A stretch of DNA of 64,000 nucleotides, from assembly GCF_004217565.1 (NCBI RefSeq), contig NZ_SHLA01000001.1, forward strand, positions 1,426,001 through 1,490,000. Direction: 5' to 3'. Each line of letters opens with the position of its first letter. Positions within the stretch are counted from its first letter, which is position 1. The notes beneath the pieces are model-generated. The model worked only from the letters and a program-made list of their open reading frames with translations, was not told the DNA's origin and did not search any database. The position numbers and the translations under genes are program-made. This document shows, in pieces, positions 17,980 through 26,757 of the stretch. Source of the DNA: Zhihengliuella halotolerans. Lineage in GTDB: Bacteria; Actinomycetota; Actinomycetes; Actinomycetales; Micrococcaceae.

Positions 17980-18147
17980 ATGACCACTACAGCGCACACC
18001 ACGGAGAGTCCTCTCGACTACGCAAATGCGCCGACTTATATCGGCGACGACGGTGTCGAGTATGTGGACGAGCGCGCGCTCATGGCCCTCGCGGAAACCG
18101 AAGCCGACGGCTGGGCCCCGTTGTTTGAGCGCCTGGCAAGGCAGTGA
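17980..18147 (+). CDS. Antitoxin-like small protein of Doc pair
   Basis: The 55-residue acidic protein begins MTTTAHTTESPLDYANAPTY and ends in ALAETEADGWAPLFERLARQ. Such an acidic protein directly before a Doc toxin fits an antitoxin role. The downstream GTG overlaps its stop (GTGA). The sequence is not a classical Phd. The role is inferred from size and position. Confidence 0.6.
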   Translation: MTTTAHTTESPLDYANAPTYIGDDGVEYVDERALMALAETEADGWAPLFERLARQ

Positions 18148-19022
18148 CCATCAGGTACCTCCCGGCTCAAGCCCTCGAAAGCCTGAACTTGCGTTTTGGT
18201 GGGCCTGGGGCCGGGGTGCGAGACCTGGATGGAGTCAAATCGTGTGCAGCCCGTCCCGCAAACGTTCCCCCAGACGTCGATCCTCCGCTAGATCTGTTTG
18301 ATCGGGCTGCGTTGTACTTTCACGGGCTCGCTTCTACCCAACATTTCCACAACGGGAACAAGCGCACCGCCTGGGCCGCCACCGATCTATTCCTGAAACT
18401 CAATGGTGTTGGATTGCGCGAGACACCCGTTGTGGCGCGAGAGGCCCTTTCCCTTGCAACAGCGGTTCGCCAAGACGAAGAAGACTTTGACGAGACCAAA
18501 GTCGCGGAATGGCTGCGTGAGCATGCCCTGACGGCCGCTGACCATGTCAGGTCGGCCGTGCTTGCACAGTCAGTGGGCCAAGAAGGTCCGTTGGTCTCTG
18601 ATCAGACATATAAAATGCCCTGCCAGATCTTGGGCCTCGTCAAGGGATCCGGCAGCCTCCGCTACACTCTGTCGGCTCAGGTCGAGTGGTTCCCACACGA
18701 GGTCGACTTAGAGCGGACTGTGAACCTGTCCGTGCGTCAAACTCATGGCACCCCATGGCGATTCTCGCACGCGTGTGACCCCTCCATGACTGCAACTGTC
18801 TCTCGCACGGTTTCTGCGCACTGGGCCCCCTCGGGCGTGGAGAGCTGGTCCCCTACCTTCGTCTTTGATATCGGAACCGACGATGACGCTGAAGGGTTCG
18901 TCAGCCTCAATATCGACGGAGAAGAGGCCTGGTCAGAACACATCATGATCAGAGTGATGGAATCTACCGAACCTGACTGGAGTTCTGCACCTGGGCGGGA
19001 GCCTGCTCCCGAAACGACTTGA
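18144..19022 (+). CDS. Doc-type Fic-domain toxin with unusual C-terminal domain
   Basis: Residues about 1-130 match the death-on-curing (Doc) family, with the active-site motif HFHNGNKR (His at about 67) and the preceding FDRAALYFHGLA helix. P1 Doc phosphorylates EF-Tu and stops translation. Here a second domain of about 160 residues follows. It is beta-rich and ends in FVSLNIDGEEAWSEHIMIRV, resembling an Ig-like or DUF6941-like fold (tentative). Typical Doc proteins end at about 125 residues. The gene is coupled to the small antitoxin-like gene and faces the leftward lysis genes. Confidence 0.75.
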   Translation: MTIRYLPAQALESLNLRFGGPGAGVRDLDGVKSCAARPANVPPDVDPPLDLFDRAALYFHGLASTQHFHNGNKRTAWAATDLFLKLNGVGLRETPVVAREALSLATAVRQDEEDFDETKVAEWLREHALTAADHVRSAVLAQSVGQEGPLVSDQTYKMPCQILGLVKGSGSLRYTLSAQVEWFPHEVDLERTVNLSVRQTHGTPWRFSHACDPSMTATVSRTVSAHWAPSGVESWSPTFVFDIGTDDDAEGFVSLNIDGEEAWSEHIMIRVMESTEPDWSSAPGREPAPETT

Positions 19023-19388
19023 TTAGTCGCGCCCCTCGTGCTCTCTCACTACTGGGCTATTGCTAAGCCCGCGCCCTCGACGATAGACGGTCTCTCCGGT
19101 TCGCAGGGAAGATAGGTCGCTTCCCGAGGGAAGGGCGCCGTCGTAGCTTGGCGAGCGGGCAGAGCCGAGCAGAATCCGAACCAGCCATGCAGGTAGACGG
19201 GGCTCGGCCCATCGCCAAAGCGCGTACCAGGTGCCGATGATGATCGACGCAAGGACCGGCACCAGCAGGTCCCCGTACTCGAGCAGATCGGCTTTGAGCG
19301 GGGCGAGGACCGGCAATGCGCCGACCAGCCAGGTGATAAGACCACCCCAGAGGGTGGGGATGACCGTTCGCAGGATACTGGTGAGCAT
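19023..19388 (-). CDS. Holin-like membrane protein
   Basis: The 121-residue protein starts at MLTSILRTVI (19388) after a GAGAGGA ribosome-binding site. It has two membrane helices (about 8-28 and 38-60) and a polar tail, typical of class II holins. It is the last gene of the leftward late operon, next to the amidase. It would permeabilise the membrane so that the amidase reaches the wall. Confidence 0.75.
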   Translation of the reverse strand: MLTSILRTVIPTLWGGLITWLVGALPVLAPLKADLLEYGDLLVPVLASIIIGTWYALWRWAEPRLPAWLVRILLGSARSPSYDGALPSGSDLSSLRTGETVYRRGRGLSNSPVVREHEGRD

Positions 19389-19402
19389 GGTGAAGGTCCT
19401 CT

Positions 19403-20329
19403 CTACTTCAGGCGCTCGGCGATGGCGTCGACGATGGCTTCGGCCTTGACCGAGTCGGTGCGCTCGACGATGAGGTCCGCGATTTCTTGGGCGGAAGTGC
19501 CGGCGTCGAGTTCTCGGATCAGGTCGCGGAGCCCACGAGTCTGGTCCCACGCGAGGCCTCCGTAGCTGAGGACGTCGTCGCGCGAGTTGTGGTGCTGGCC
19601 GAAGACCTCCGCGGCCTTGCCTTTCATCTGTGGCTTGCGGGCGGCGAACGCTTCGAGCCGCTCGTCGAGCAGTTCGCTCATTTCGGATTTGCTGACCATG
19701 TCGAACCAGTCCTTTCGGGTGGGGGTGGCGCCGGCGGGGTCGACGGCGTCCTTGCTGTTGGTAAGGCGCGCGAACTCTTCGAGGAAGAGCTTCCAGTCGA
19801 AGGCGGCGCCGGGGTCGCTACGGCGGCCGGGGTCGGAGTCGCCGTGGCCGAGGAAGCCGGGCTCGCCGCGGTGAGCTTGGGCGCGGGTGATGCGTTTCGC
19901 CGGGATCGTGATCCCGTACGTTTCTTTGAGCCATCGGGCGTAGGACGCGAAGCCGGCCGCACAGTTCTTGACGATGCGCTCGCGGCGGTCCTCGGGGATG
20001 CGGTGCCACTCCCCCGCGCGGACGGCCATGCTGCCGCCGTACGAGAAGTTGTTGGTGGCGGTGTCGTGCCACGTCTCGTAAGACGCCGGCGCCATGAAGA
20101 CCAGGGAGTCGGAATCGCAGAGGAAGTGGTAGGAGCCGTATCCGGTCCGGGTGGCGATGAACTTCGCAACGGTCTCCGCGCCAGAGTCCTCACCAATGAG
20201 GTCGATGAAGTTTTCTGCGGTGTGCACCACGCAGGTCCCGGTCGGCTTGGCATTATTGCGTCGCGTCTTGCGGCACTGCGGGGTGTTCTTATTCGGGGTG
20301 TCGAGCAGGATGAATCCGGTGCTGCTCAT
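19403..20329 (-). CDS. Endolysin: N-acetylmuramoyl-L-alanine amidase
   Basis: The 308-residue protein has an Amidase_2/PGRP-type domain over about 30-185. VVHTAEN carries the first zinc His, YHFLCDSDSLVFMA and YETWHDTA are conserved blocks, and the C-terminal ligands are in AQAHRGEPGFLGHGDSDPG. The last 100 residues are helical and charged, probably a wall-targeting or dimerisation part. No signal peptide is visible, so release depends on the holin encoded 14 bases downstream. Confidence 0.9.
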   Translation of the reverse strand: MSSTGFILLDTPNKNTPQCRKTRRNNAKPTGTCVVHTAENFIDLIGEDSGAETVAKFIATRTGYGSYHFLCDSDSLVFMAPASYETWHDTATNNFSYGGSMAVRAGEWHRIPEDRRERIVKNCAAGFASYARWLKETYGITIPAKRITRAQAHRGEPGFLGHGDSDPGRRSDPGAAFDWKLFLEEFARLTNSKDAVDPAGATPTRKDWFDMVSKSEMSELLDERLEAFAARKPQMKGKAAEVFGQHHNSRDDVLSYGGLAWDQTRGLRDLIRELDAGTSAQEIADLIVERTDSVKAEAIVDAIAERLK

Positions 20330-20349
20330 GTCTGCCTCCTGGGCATAAG

Positions 20350-20379
20350 AAAAGCCCCGGCCGGGACGGCTCAGGGCTT
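20350..20379 (-). terminator. Hairpin upstream of the amidase gene
   Basis: AAGCCC pairs with GGGCTT followed by TTCTT on the minus strand, with an inner GCCG/CGGC pair. It separates the lysis genes from the upstream coiled-coil gene and may give partial termination. Confidence 0.55.
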
Positions 20380-20393
20380 GATGTGGTGGCGGG

Positions 20394-20855
20394 TCAGGGG
20401 ACGTACCCGTCCGGTGGGGACGGAGGCGGTGGGGCCTTGCCGTCCCAGATGTGTTTCTCTAGCTGGGCGATGTGCCGGCGCGACGCGTGCTTGTCCGCGT
20501 AGAAGCCGGTCACACGGTTGTTGAGCTTGTCAATCTGGTCGTTGTGCTCGCGCCGCTGCGCCGCGAGCTGCTGATCGAGGTGTGCCCGATCAGATCGCAG
20601 CTCCTCGATCAGCTTCTCCCGCGCGGCCGCAACGGCGTTCTGCCGCTCCTGGTCGAGCGCGGCCCGCTCGGCCGCGAGCTTCTCCCGGGCGAGCTTGTCC
20701 TCGGCGGCGGCCTTGTCCTTAAGCACATGGTGCCCGTAGATCACACCGACGACCGAGAGCACCCCGATAACCAAGGTCGCCAGCGGGGCGTAGAGCGGGG
20801 CTAGTAGCTCGAGCCAGCCCGGAGCATCGGCGAGCGCTGTTGGGGGTAAATCCAC
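20394..20855 (-). CDS. Single-helix membrane protein with coiled coil
   Basis: The 153-residue protein has a membrane helix at about 20-45 (LYAPLATLVIGVLSVVGVIY) and then a long charged heptad region (about 48-130). The C-terminus is short and Pro-rich. Siphoviruses of actinobacteria often carry such a protein near the holin. It may be a second lysis or membrane-fusion protein, but no catalytic motif is seen. Confidence 0.65.
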   Translation of the reverse strand: MDLPPTALADAPGWLELLAPLYAPLATLVIGVLSVVGVIYGHHVLKDKAAAEDKLAREKLAAERAALDQERQNAVAAAREKLIEELRSDRAHLDQQLAAQRREHNDQIDKLNNRVTGFYADKHASRRHIAQLEKHIWDGKAPPPPSPPDGYVP

Positions 20856-20885
20856 ACGGCCTCCTACGGTGTGAGTGATGGGAAG

Positions 20886-20918
20886 AGAAAGGCCCCTGCG
20901 GAGCGCGGGGGCCTTTCT
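20886..20918. terminator. Hairpin between tail and lysis genes
   Basis: AGAAAGGCCCC pairs with GGGGCCTTTCT (11 bp). It lies just past the stop of the 53-residue gene and can act in both directions. Confidence 0.7.
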
Positions 20919-20931
20919 GGGGTGCTGGAGG

Positions 20932-21093
20932 TTACGGCAGGTCGGCGGGGTCGCCCCCGCAGGCGACGAATCGCGCGTGCAGTTCGGTGATCTGCTCGGG
21001 GATCTGGACGAGCGCGGCTCGCCGTTCCTGCTCCGCGAGCACCGCGTTCAGATGGTCCGACAATCCTTCGTCGGTGAGCGTGGTCAAGTCCAC
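20932..21093 (-). CDS. Small protein downstream of tail fibre gene
   Basis: The GTG start at 21093 follows a strong AAGGAG site and gives 53 residues (MDLTTLTDEGLSDHLNAVLA...), mostly helical and acidic, ending GGDPADLP. Phages of related hosts have similar small helical proteins after the fibre gene. The function is unknown. Confidence 0.65.
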   Translation of the reverse strand: MDLTTLTDEGLSDHLNAVLAEQERRAALVQIPEQITELHARFVACGGDPADLP

Positions 21094-21102
21094 GGCTTCT
21101 CC

Positions 21103-23184
21103 TTACTGGTAGGGGATGGTGCCGATGGCGGTACCCGGCAGGGTCGACGGCGCGGCGGCAGTCGTCGCGAAGGAAACCTCGGTCGCCCCGTTGTTCGTGG
21201 TGACGGTGCCGGTGCTCATGAAGATCGCCCCATCCCACCGGATCGTCATCAGCTTCATCACGGTGCCCGCCTCGTCGGAGCGGAGGAAGACCTCCGTCGT
21301 CCCCTGTGGGCGGAAACCGCTCGGAAGCTGCCAGACAGCCGAGGTGCTGGCTGCAGACCCGTTCAGGTTGTGAATGCGAAGCGTGACCGTGTAGCCCTCG
21401 CGCCGGATGCGGAAGTCGGTGCCGACCGTCCACCCGTTCGTGAGGAGACCTGACACGTCCCGCCACCCGGAGTCATAGTGGATGAGCTGCTCGCGCCCGT
21501 TGATCGGGTCCCGCACCGTGATCTTTCGCCCGGCCGTCTCGTCGAACTGCGGATCCCCCGACTGCCACGGATACCACGTCCCGGAGTAGTAGGTTCGGTG
21601 CCAGACCCGGTTCGTCGACCCGTACGAGTGGTACTTCTGCGTGACGTTCGACCCGGTGCTGTTAGACCTGACCATGACGTCGCCGGCTCGACCTTCGGGG
21701 TAGTTGTTTCCACCCCCAGCATTCACCGAAGCGGGCTGGAAATAGTCGCCAGGGACCAGCAGCGTGTTGAGGTCCACGTCCCCCAGCTGGATCATCTCCA
21801 TGTTCCGGCGGTTCGCCAGCACCAGCTCATACGGCGAGAGGACGACCAGAACCCCCTCGTCGACCTTCTGTTGCACGTAGTTCAGGTGCGCTTCGAACTC
21901 GGCCGTCGTGATCTTGCCCGTGAGGTTGATCTGCGACGGGTGGAGCATGATTTGGATACCCTCGCCGTTGGCAATGGCGATGTCGACGCGGTCGTTCAAG
22001 GTGGCGGCGCTCAGGCTGTCCGCCGTGAGGTGCCCCATGCCGTGTCGGACTACCCCGTCCAGAGGGCGGTGGTAGGCAGTGTCCGGGATGTAGCCCGATG
22101 AGACAGCGTGGTGCTCGAGGATGAGCCGCCCGGCGACGGTCTCGAAGAACGCCTCGGCGCTGTTGCCGCCGTTGAATCCGAGGTAGCTGGAACCGCCGAC
22201 GCCAGGAGGAGCGAAGCCGTCGATGACCGCTGAGGGGATCTGCGAGCGCAGCGTTTCCAGCGATTCGACGATCCGCTGCTCGAGGAGAGACACAGTGGTC
22301 GCATCGCTGTGGTTCTCGGCGTGGTGCCAGATCTCCAGGAGCCCCTCCTGCACCCAACCGTCGACCTGCGCGGGGGTCACTCCGCCCATCTCGGCGTAAC
22401 CCCACTGATTCGAGTTCAGCGCCTGCGAGTGCTTCCACCAGCGAGCGTCGAAGAGCGGCTTGATCTCGTCCCGGTAGTTCGCCAGTCCGTGATCGAACCG
22501 GTAGGCGACTGCAGCCCGCCCGTTGGTGTGGACCGGGCCCCGGCGACGCGTGAAGTCTTGCAGCAGCATCGGGTTCGCCGCGCCGGACAGCATCGCCGCC
22601 GGGTTGTCCATACGCCGCCAGTCCGACCAGCCAGTGCCCAGCGCGTTGACCGTGTTGCGCTCCCAGACCCGGCGTTCGAACGACTCGGAGTATGTGTAAT
22701 ACGTCTGCACTGTGTGGACGTAGTTGCCCACCGTCGCCGTGGAGACCTCTACCTGGAACGGGCTGTCTGCCGCATCGGGCGGACGATTGGTCATGGTCGC
22801 GGTATTCGAGACCGACCGAGAGAAGCGCCACCCGTTGACCTGCACCGTGTTCAGGTCGGAACCGTTCGCGAGCTCCTGCGGGTTCTCCAGCACGGATACC
22901 CGGTCGCCGAGCGCCGCGGCCTCTGCTATCGCTTCAGCAGACGTCTTGACGAGGGCGTAGTCTCCGAATTTTGCTTCGATTCTGCGTACGGTCCCCTGCG
23001 TCTTGAAGCTGCCGACGTACCCCTTTGAATTCGAGGCGAGCACCGGGACCGGGTTCTCATTCATGTCGTAGACCTGGATCGAGCTCCCGGTGGCGGCGTC
23101 GGCGATGGTGCCGGCGACCCCGGCGACCGGGGCGAGGGTACGGGGGTCAACGACGACAAACGCGTCGAACGTGGAGAAAGCCAT
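21103..23184 (-). CDS. Tail fibre-type protein with polysaccharide-deacetylase-like domain
   Basis: The 693-residue protein has an N-terminal domain beginning MAFSTFDAFVVVDPRTLAP, as in many phage minor tail proteins. The middle (about 225-470) resembles NodB-type deacetylases: FDHGLANYRDEI in place of the TFDDG motif and HHAENHSD as the His motif. The C-terminal part is beta-rich and Gly-rich and likely binds the host wall. It probably recognises and deacetylates surface glycan during adsorption. The FDHG variant keeps the first Asp. Confidence 0.75.
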   Translation of the reverse strand: MAFSTFDAFVVVDPRTLAPVAGVAGTIADAATGSSIQVYDMNENPVPVLASNSKGYVGSFKTQGTVRRIEAKFGDYALVKTSAEAIAEAAALGDRVSVLENPQELANGSDLNTVQVNGWRFSRSVSNTATMTNRPPDAADSPFQVEVSTATVGNYVHTVQTYYTYSESFERRVWERNTVNALGTGWSDWRRMDNPAAMLSGAANPMLLQDFTRRRGPVHTNGRAAVAYRFDHGLANYRDEIKPLFDARWWKHSQALNSNQWGYAEMGGVTPAQVDGWVQEGLLEIWHHAENHSDATTVSLLEQRIVESLETLRSQIPSAVIDGFAPPGVGGSSYLGFNGGNSAEAFFETVAGRLILEHHAVSSGYIPDTAYHRPLDGVVRHGMGHLTADSLSAATLNDRVDIAIANGEGIQIMLHPSQINLTGKITTAEFEAHLNYVQQKVDEGVLVVLSPYELVLANRRNMEMIQLGDVDLNTLLVPGDYFQPASVNAGGGNNYPEGRAGDVMVRSNSTGSNVTQKYHSYGSTNRVWHRTYYSGTWYPWQSGDPQFDETAGRKITVRDPINGREQLIHYDSGWRDVSGLLTNGWTVGTDFRIRREGYTVTLRIHNLNGSAASTSAVWQLPSGFRPQGTTEVFLRSDEAGTVMKLMTIRWDGAIFMSTGTVTTNNGATEVSFATTAAAPSTLPGTAIGTIPYQ

Positions 23185-23193
23185 CGTGGCTCC

Positions 23194-23421
23194 TTACTTT
23201 CTGATGCCCATGAGGACGGCCTGCCGGCCGATGATCTGGATGTACGCCCGGTCACCATCCGCGACCGCGACGAGACTGGTTGGCCGGATCTCCGCGCCCT
23301 CCGGGTCCCCGTCTAGGCGGACCTCGACCGGGCTGGCCGTGGTGACCGTTCCCCATCGGTACGTCTGCCGCTGCGGCGGGTCCGCCGAGAGCAGCAGCTC
23401 GAGCGGATCTGGACTCGCCAT
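23194..23421 (-). CDS. Small tail-associated protein
   Basis: The 75-residue protein (MASPDPLELLLSADPPQR...) is beta-rich with PVEVRLDGDPEGAEIRPTS, an OB-like pattern seen in small proteins next to siphovirus minor tail genes. Its start overlaps the upstream stop by one base, and it lies between the tail hub and fibre genes. Confidence 0.7.
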   Translation of the reverse strand: MASPDPLELLLSADPPQRQTYRWGTVTTASPVEVRLDGDPEGAEIRPTSLVAVADGDRAYIQIIGRQAVLMGIRK

Positions 23422-24527
23422 CAGTCCCTCACCTCCCGCACCGTCGCCTGGATCAGCCCGCCCGTTTTCAGGTCGATACTCATCTTCTGGATTACGCAGG
23501 TCGCGTCGATGCCGCGCGTCTGCCGCCGCACCCGGATCCGCGAGTTCAGATTCACGGGCACGAACGCGAACGACACCTGGAACGTGGACGTGACGTTCGA
23601 GAGCTCGGTCATGCGGCGCTCGGCGATGCCGTCTAGGACCTCCTGGCTGGTGGCCTCGACGTTCTCCTCCACGTGCGTGACCCACCGGCCACGGGACGGG
23701 AACGACAGCGGGTCGGACGGATCCTCGTTCGTGACCGTCGACGTCAGCGCCGGTGCTTCGCCATCCGTACTGGCGATGCAAAGCACGCGGTTCGGGACCT
23801 TGAAGAAGTCCTCTTCGTGCTCCATCCCCGGGCTCAGGATCGACCATTTGTTGTCGACGAACTCGAATGCCTCCGGTCTGTCCGCGGGCCGCACGTACGG
23901 CGATGCCCGGTACTTGCCGTGCACGTCGCACCAGAGCGAGAAGAAATTCACCGCTGCCAACAGGTCGTTGACGATGCGCAGGACGGACGTCCCGGCCTCC
24001 CAGACCAGCTGGGACGGCAGCACCTCCGAGGTCTCCTCGATGATCACGTCCGCCGGATTCGCGCCCGAGGACGCGACCAGGTCGCGGACGACGTCGACCA
24101 CCGGGGCGCCCTTCGCCGCCGAGAACGTCTCCAGCACGGCGTCGGCGTTGAGGATGCTCAGCTTGTCGTACAGGGCGACCGACTGGCTGCGTGCCACCCC
24201 GTACGACGTCGCCGGCGTCTCCGGCAGGTACACGCCCAGCGGGTAATCCTGCTCGCTGCCGTCGTGCAGGGTCAGGACCCGGACCGGCTTCAGTCGCGTC
24301 TGCAGCCAGTCGACGGGCTCGCCCGTGTAGGCGAGCTCGCCGCCGGTGCGAATCGTGTTGTGCACGGACCAGTCGAGGGAGGCGTCGCCGACGCCGTCGA
24401 GGGTGCCGCGCTGGATCTCGTCGAGGTCCAAGACCCGCCACTCAACTCGCTCCGACCGGTGCGTCAGCAGCGGGTCCGGGACGAAGGTCTCCGGCAGGTT
24501 GCCGCCCCAGAAAAGCGGACTACTCAT
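23421..24527 (-). CDS. Minor tail protein (tail hub/baseplate-like)
   Basis: The 368-residue protein (MSSPLFWGGNLPETFVPDPL...) has the layout of actinophage minor tail proteins that follow the FN3-type tail protein. A beta-rich N-terminal part is followed by a hub-like middle (ALYDKLSILNADAV) and a C-terminal beta domain (RVRRQTRGIDATCVIQKM). It likely builds the tail tip. Its start overlaps the upstream gene by 8 bases. Confidence 0.75.
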   Translation of the reverse strand: MSSPLFWGGNLPETFVPDPLLTHRSERVEWRVLDLDEIQRGTLDGVGDASLDWSVHNTIRTGGELAYTGEPVDWLQTRLKPVRVLTLHDGSEQDYPLGVYLPETPATSYGVARSQSVALYDKLSILNADAVLETFSAAKGAPVVDVVRDLVASSGANPADVIIEETSEVLPSQLVWEAGTSVLRIVNDLLAAVNFFSLWCDVHGKYRASPYVRPADRPEAFEFVDNKWSILSPGMEHEEDFFKVPNRVLCIASTDGEAPALTSTVTNEDPSDPLSFPSRGRWVTHVEENVEATSQEVLDGIAERRMTELSNVTSTFQVSFAFVPVNLNSRIRVRRQTRGIDATCVIQKMSIDLKTGGLIQATVREVRD

Positions 24528-26754
24528 GGTGGCTGACCTCCGTCCACGAGAAGTTGGCGTCCGTGACGATCCGCTCGCTGCTGTCGGCGAGCTCCTGCAA
24601 CGACACGAAGATCCGCTCGCCGAGCGGGTCGCGGTAGCAGACCGGGGCCGGAAGGTCGACGACGCGCCGCAGTTGAGTCAGGGTGGCGCCGCCGTCCGGG
24701 TTCGGGCTGACCCGGACCGCGAGACTGCCCGTGTGCCGGCGGTGCTCGCCGGCGAACTCGACCGGGTGCGTCCGTCCAGCGAATTCGTGCAGGACTTTCT
24801 CCCGGCTGAAGGACCGAGACCGTTTCGCGTTCGCCCGGACCCGGGCCACCACGGAAAAACCCGGGCCCGCGTTGAGGTAGCACCAACCCTCGCCGGCATC
24901 GACGACGACCTGCACGACCAGTGACTCCGCCGTCGACGGCAGCGCCGACACCGAGACCGCGCGATAGTGGTTCACCCCGACCAGGGCCGGAATGTAGTCC
25001 GTCAGCGCCGTCGTCTTCGGCAGGTTGGTCGCGATCAGCGTCCAGGGGCCGTCGTCGATCGCCCGGTATAGGTCCACGTACTCGGCTTCCGGGGCCGGCG
25101 CGACGGCGTCCGGGGTGTCGATGGTGATCATCATCGCCCCGGTGTCCACGTCGAAGTTCGCGGTCACCGCGGGTGCCGGCGGCTCCGCGTAGTCGACCGT
25201 GAAGTAGTTCCGATCCTCGGCGGACCAGAGGCCCGCCCCATCCCGGACAGCCACGCCCACCGAGTACGAGGCGCCGTCCTTCAAGTACGTCTCGAACACC
25301 GCCGAGGCCGCGTCGTCCGTACCCTGCAGCGTCTCCAGGGCGGCGTCGGCCGCGCTGTAGAGCACCACGGCCCACCCGGTCTGGCTGCTGGCCTCGGCGT
25401 CCCCATACGACCAGGCGGCCGTCAGCGAGGACGTCTCGACGACGGCAGCATCCGCTGGCGTCGTCAGGTTTACGGTCGGCGTCGACGAGACCTCGAGCAG
25501 CACCGTCTCAGACCAGGGCGACTCCGACGGTTCGGTCGCGTACTCGCCCCACGTGCGGACCTGCCACTCAAGCGTCGCGCCGTTCGCGAACGTCCCACCC
25601 GCGAACTCGTGCGAGAACGAGCTGCCGGCCAGCTTGCCGGTGCTCGTCCAGTCTCCGCCGTCGACCCGGTACTGGATCTCGTACGCAGTCTGCGCCGTGC
25701 CGTCGACGGGGTTGTGCACCCAATAGAAGGCCATCACCGACGCCCCGTCGAACGCATCCAGCGGAGCGGTCGGCGTAGGAGCCAGCGGGTTGGTGAGCAA
25801 CTGCACGACGGCCGAGTACGCCCACTCCGACTGCCGACCGTCCGCGGTCATTGCGACCGCGTACTGGTGCGTCTTGGCTGGATCGGGCCCGACATGCGTG
25901 TACGACGTCGTGTCCGCCGCCAGCGTCGCCAGATCGTAGTTCCAGGCCCCGCCGTCCTCGCTGTGCGCGAACTTCAAACCCGTGTTGTATCGGGCGACGA
26001 TGTCCCATGTGACCGAGATGTCCGTGCCCGAGCGCACGGCGACCAGGTCGGCCGCCGGCGCCGGCCGGGTCGGTACGTAGCCCGAATACGCCCAGTCGGA
26101 GCTGCCGGCGTCGTTCTCGGCCCGGACCCGCAGCCGGTATCGATTGTCCGCCTCGGCCGAGTTGTACGTGTAGCTCGTCCGGGACGGCCCGCCGACGTAC
26201 GCCGTCGAGTACGACCCCGAAACCAGATCCCACACCTGGATGCGGACCCGGTCTCGCGGCTTCCCGGACGTCGCCGTCGGCAGATTCCACGACCCGTCCA
26301 GCTGTGTGTCCGACACGTACGCCAGGGCCGCACCCGTGGGAGAGTCCGGCGGGCTGATCGGCCGCTTCTTCGTCACATGCGAGCCCGATACGCTCGCCGT
26401 GCCCGAGACCGCGTTGATGCCCGTCAGCGATGCGTTCACCGTCGTCGTCACCGTAGACGAGTACGACGTCGACCGGCTGATCGTGAGGGTCTTCAGCTTC
26501 TTTTTGTTCGAGCTGGACCAGGGCGACGTCGAGGACGTCGACACCGAGACCGCACCCGAGAAGCTGTAGTCCCCGCCGATCGTGAGGGTGTTCGACGAGT
26601 CTGAGACCGGGCCTTTCGTCCAGATCCACACGTCCACCGTCACGTCGACCGACGACGTGCCCGTGCCCACCGACGACGGCGACTGGCTGAACTCGTAACC
26701 CAACCTCATCCCGTTGGTGCTGGTCTCGACCTTGGATCCCCACGAAACAGCCAC
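24520..26754 (-). CDS. Minor tail protein with repeated fibronectin type III-like domains
   Basis: The 744-residue protein has several FN3-like units with recurring TSYTHVGPDPAKTHQYAV, TSYTYNSAEADNRYRLRVR and FSHEFAGGTFANG patterns, starting from about residue 145. An N-terminal beta domain (about 1-130) opens the protein. FN3 repeats on tail tips are thought to bind carbohydrate. It lies between the tape measure and hub genes, where tip proteins are expected. Confidence 0.8.
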   Translation of the reverse strand: MAVSWGSKVETSTNGMRLGYEFSQSPSSVGTGTSSVDVTVDVWIWTKGPVSDSSNTLTIGGDYSFSGAVSVSTSSTSPWSSSNKKKLKTLTISRSTSYSSTVTTTVNASLTGINAVSGTASVSGSHVTKKRPISPPDSPTGAALAYVSDTQLDGSWNLPTATSGKPRDRVRIQVWDLVSGSYSTAYVGGPSRTSYTYNSAEADNRYRLRVRAENDAGSSDWAYSGYVPTRPAPAADLVAVRSGTDISVTWDIVARYNTGLKFAHSEDGGAWNYDLATLAADTTSYTHVGPDPAKTHQYAVAMTADGRQSEWAYSAVVQLLTNPLAPTPTAPLDAFDGASVMAFYWVHNPVDGTAQTAYEIQYRVDGGDWTSTGKLAGSSFSHEFAGGTFANGATLEWQVRTWGEYATEPSESPWSETVLLEVSSTPTVNLTTPADAAVVETSSLTAAWSYGDAEASSQTGWAVVLYSAADAALETLQGTDDAASAVFETYLKDGASYSVGVAVRDGAGLWSAEDRNYFTVDYAEPPAPAVTANFDVDTGAMMITIDTPDAVAPAPEAEYVDLYRAIDDGPWTLIATNLPKTTALTDYIPALVGVNHYRAVSVSALPSTAESLVVQVVVDAGEGWCYLNAGPGFSVVARVRANAKRSRSFSREKVLHEFAGRTHPVEFAGEHRRHTGSLAVRVSPNPDGGATLTQLRRVVDLPAPVCYRDPLGERIFVSLQELADSSERIVTDANFSWTEVSHHE

Positions 26755-26757
26755 GGA

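Noticed and set aside
23194-24441. Long 415-residue minus-strand frame over the tail hub gene
   Set aside because: Most of it is Arg/Pro/Gly-rich out-of-frame translation of the hub gene. Only the last 75 residues, from 23421, look like a real protein.
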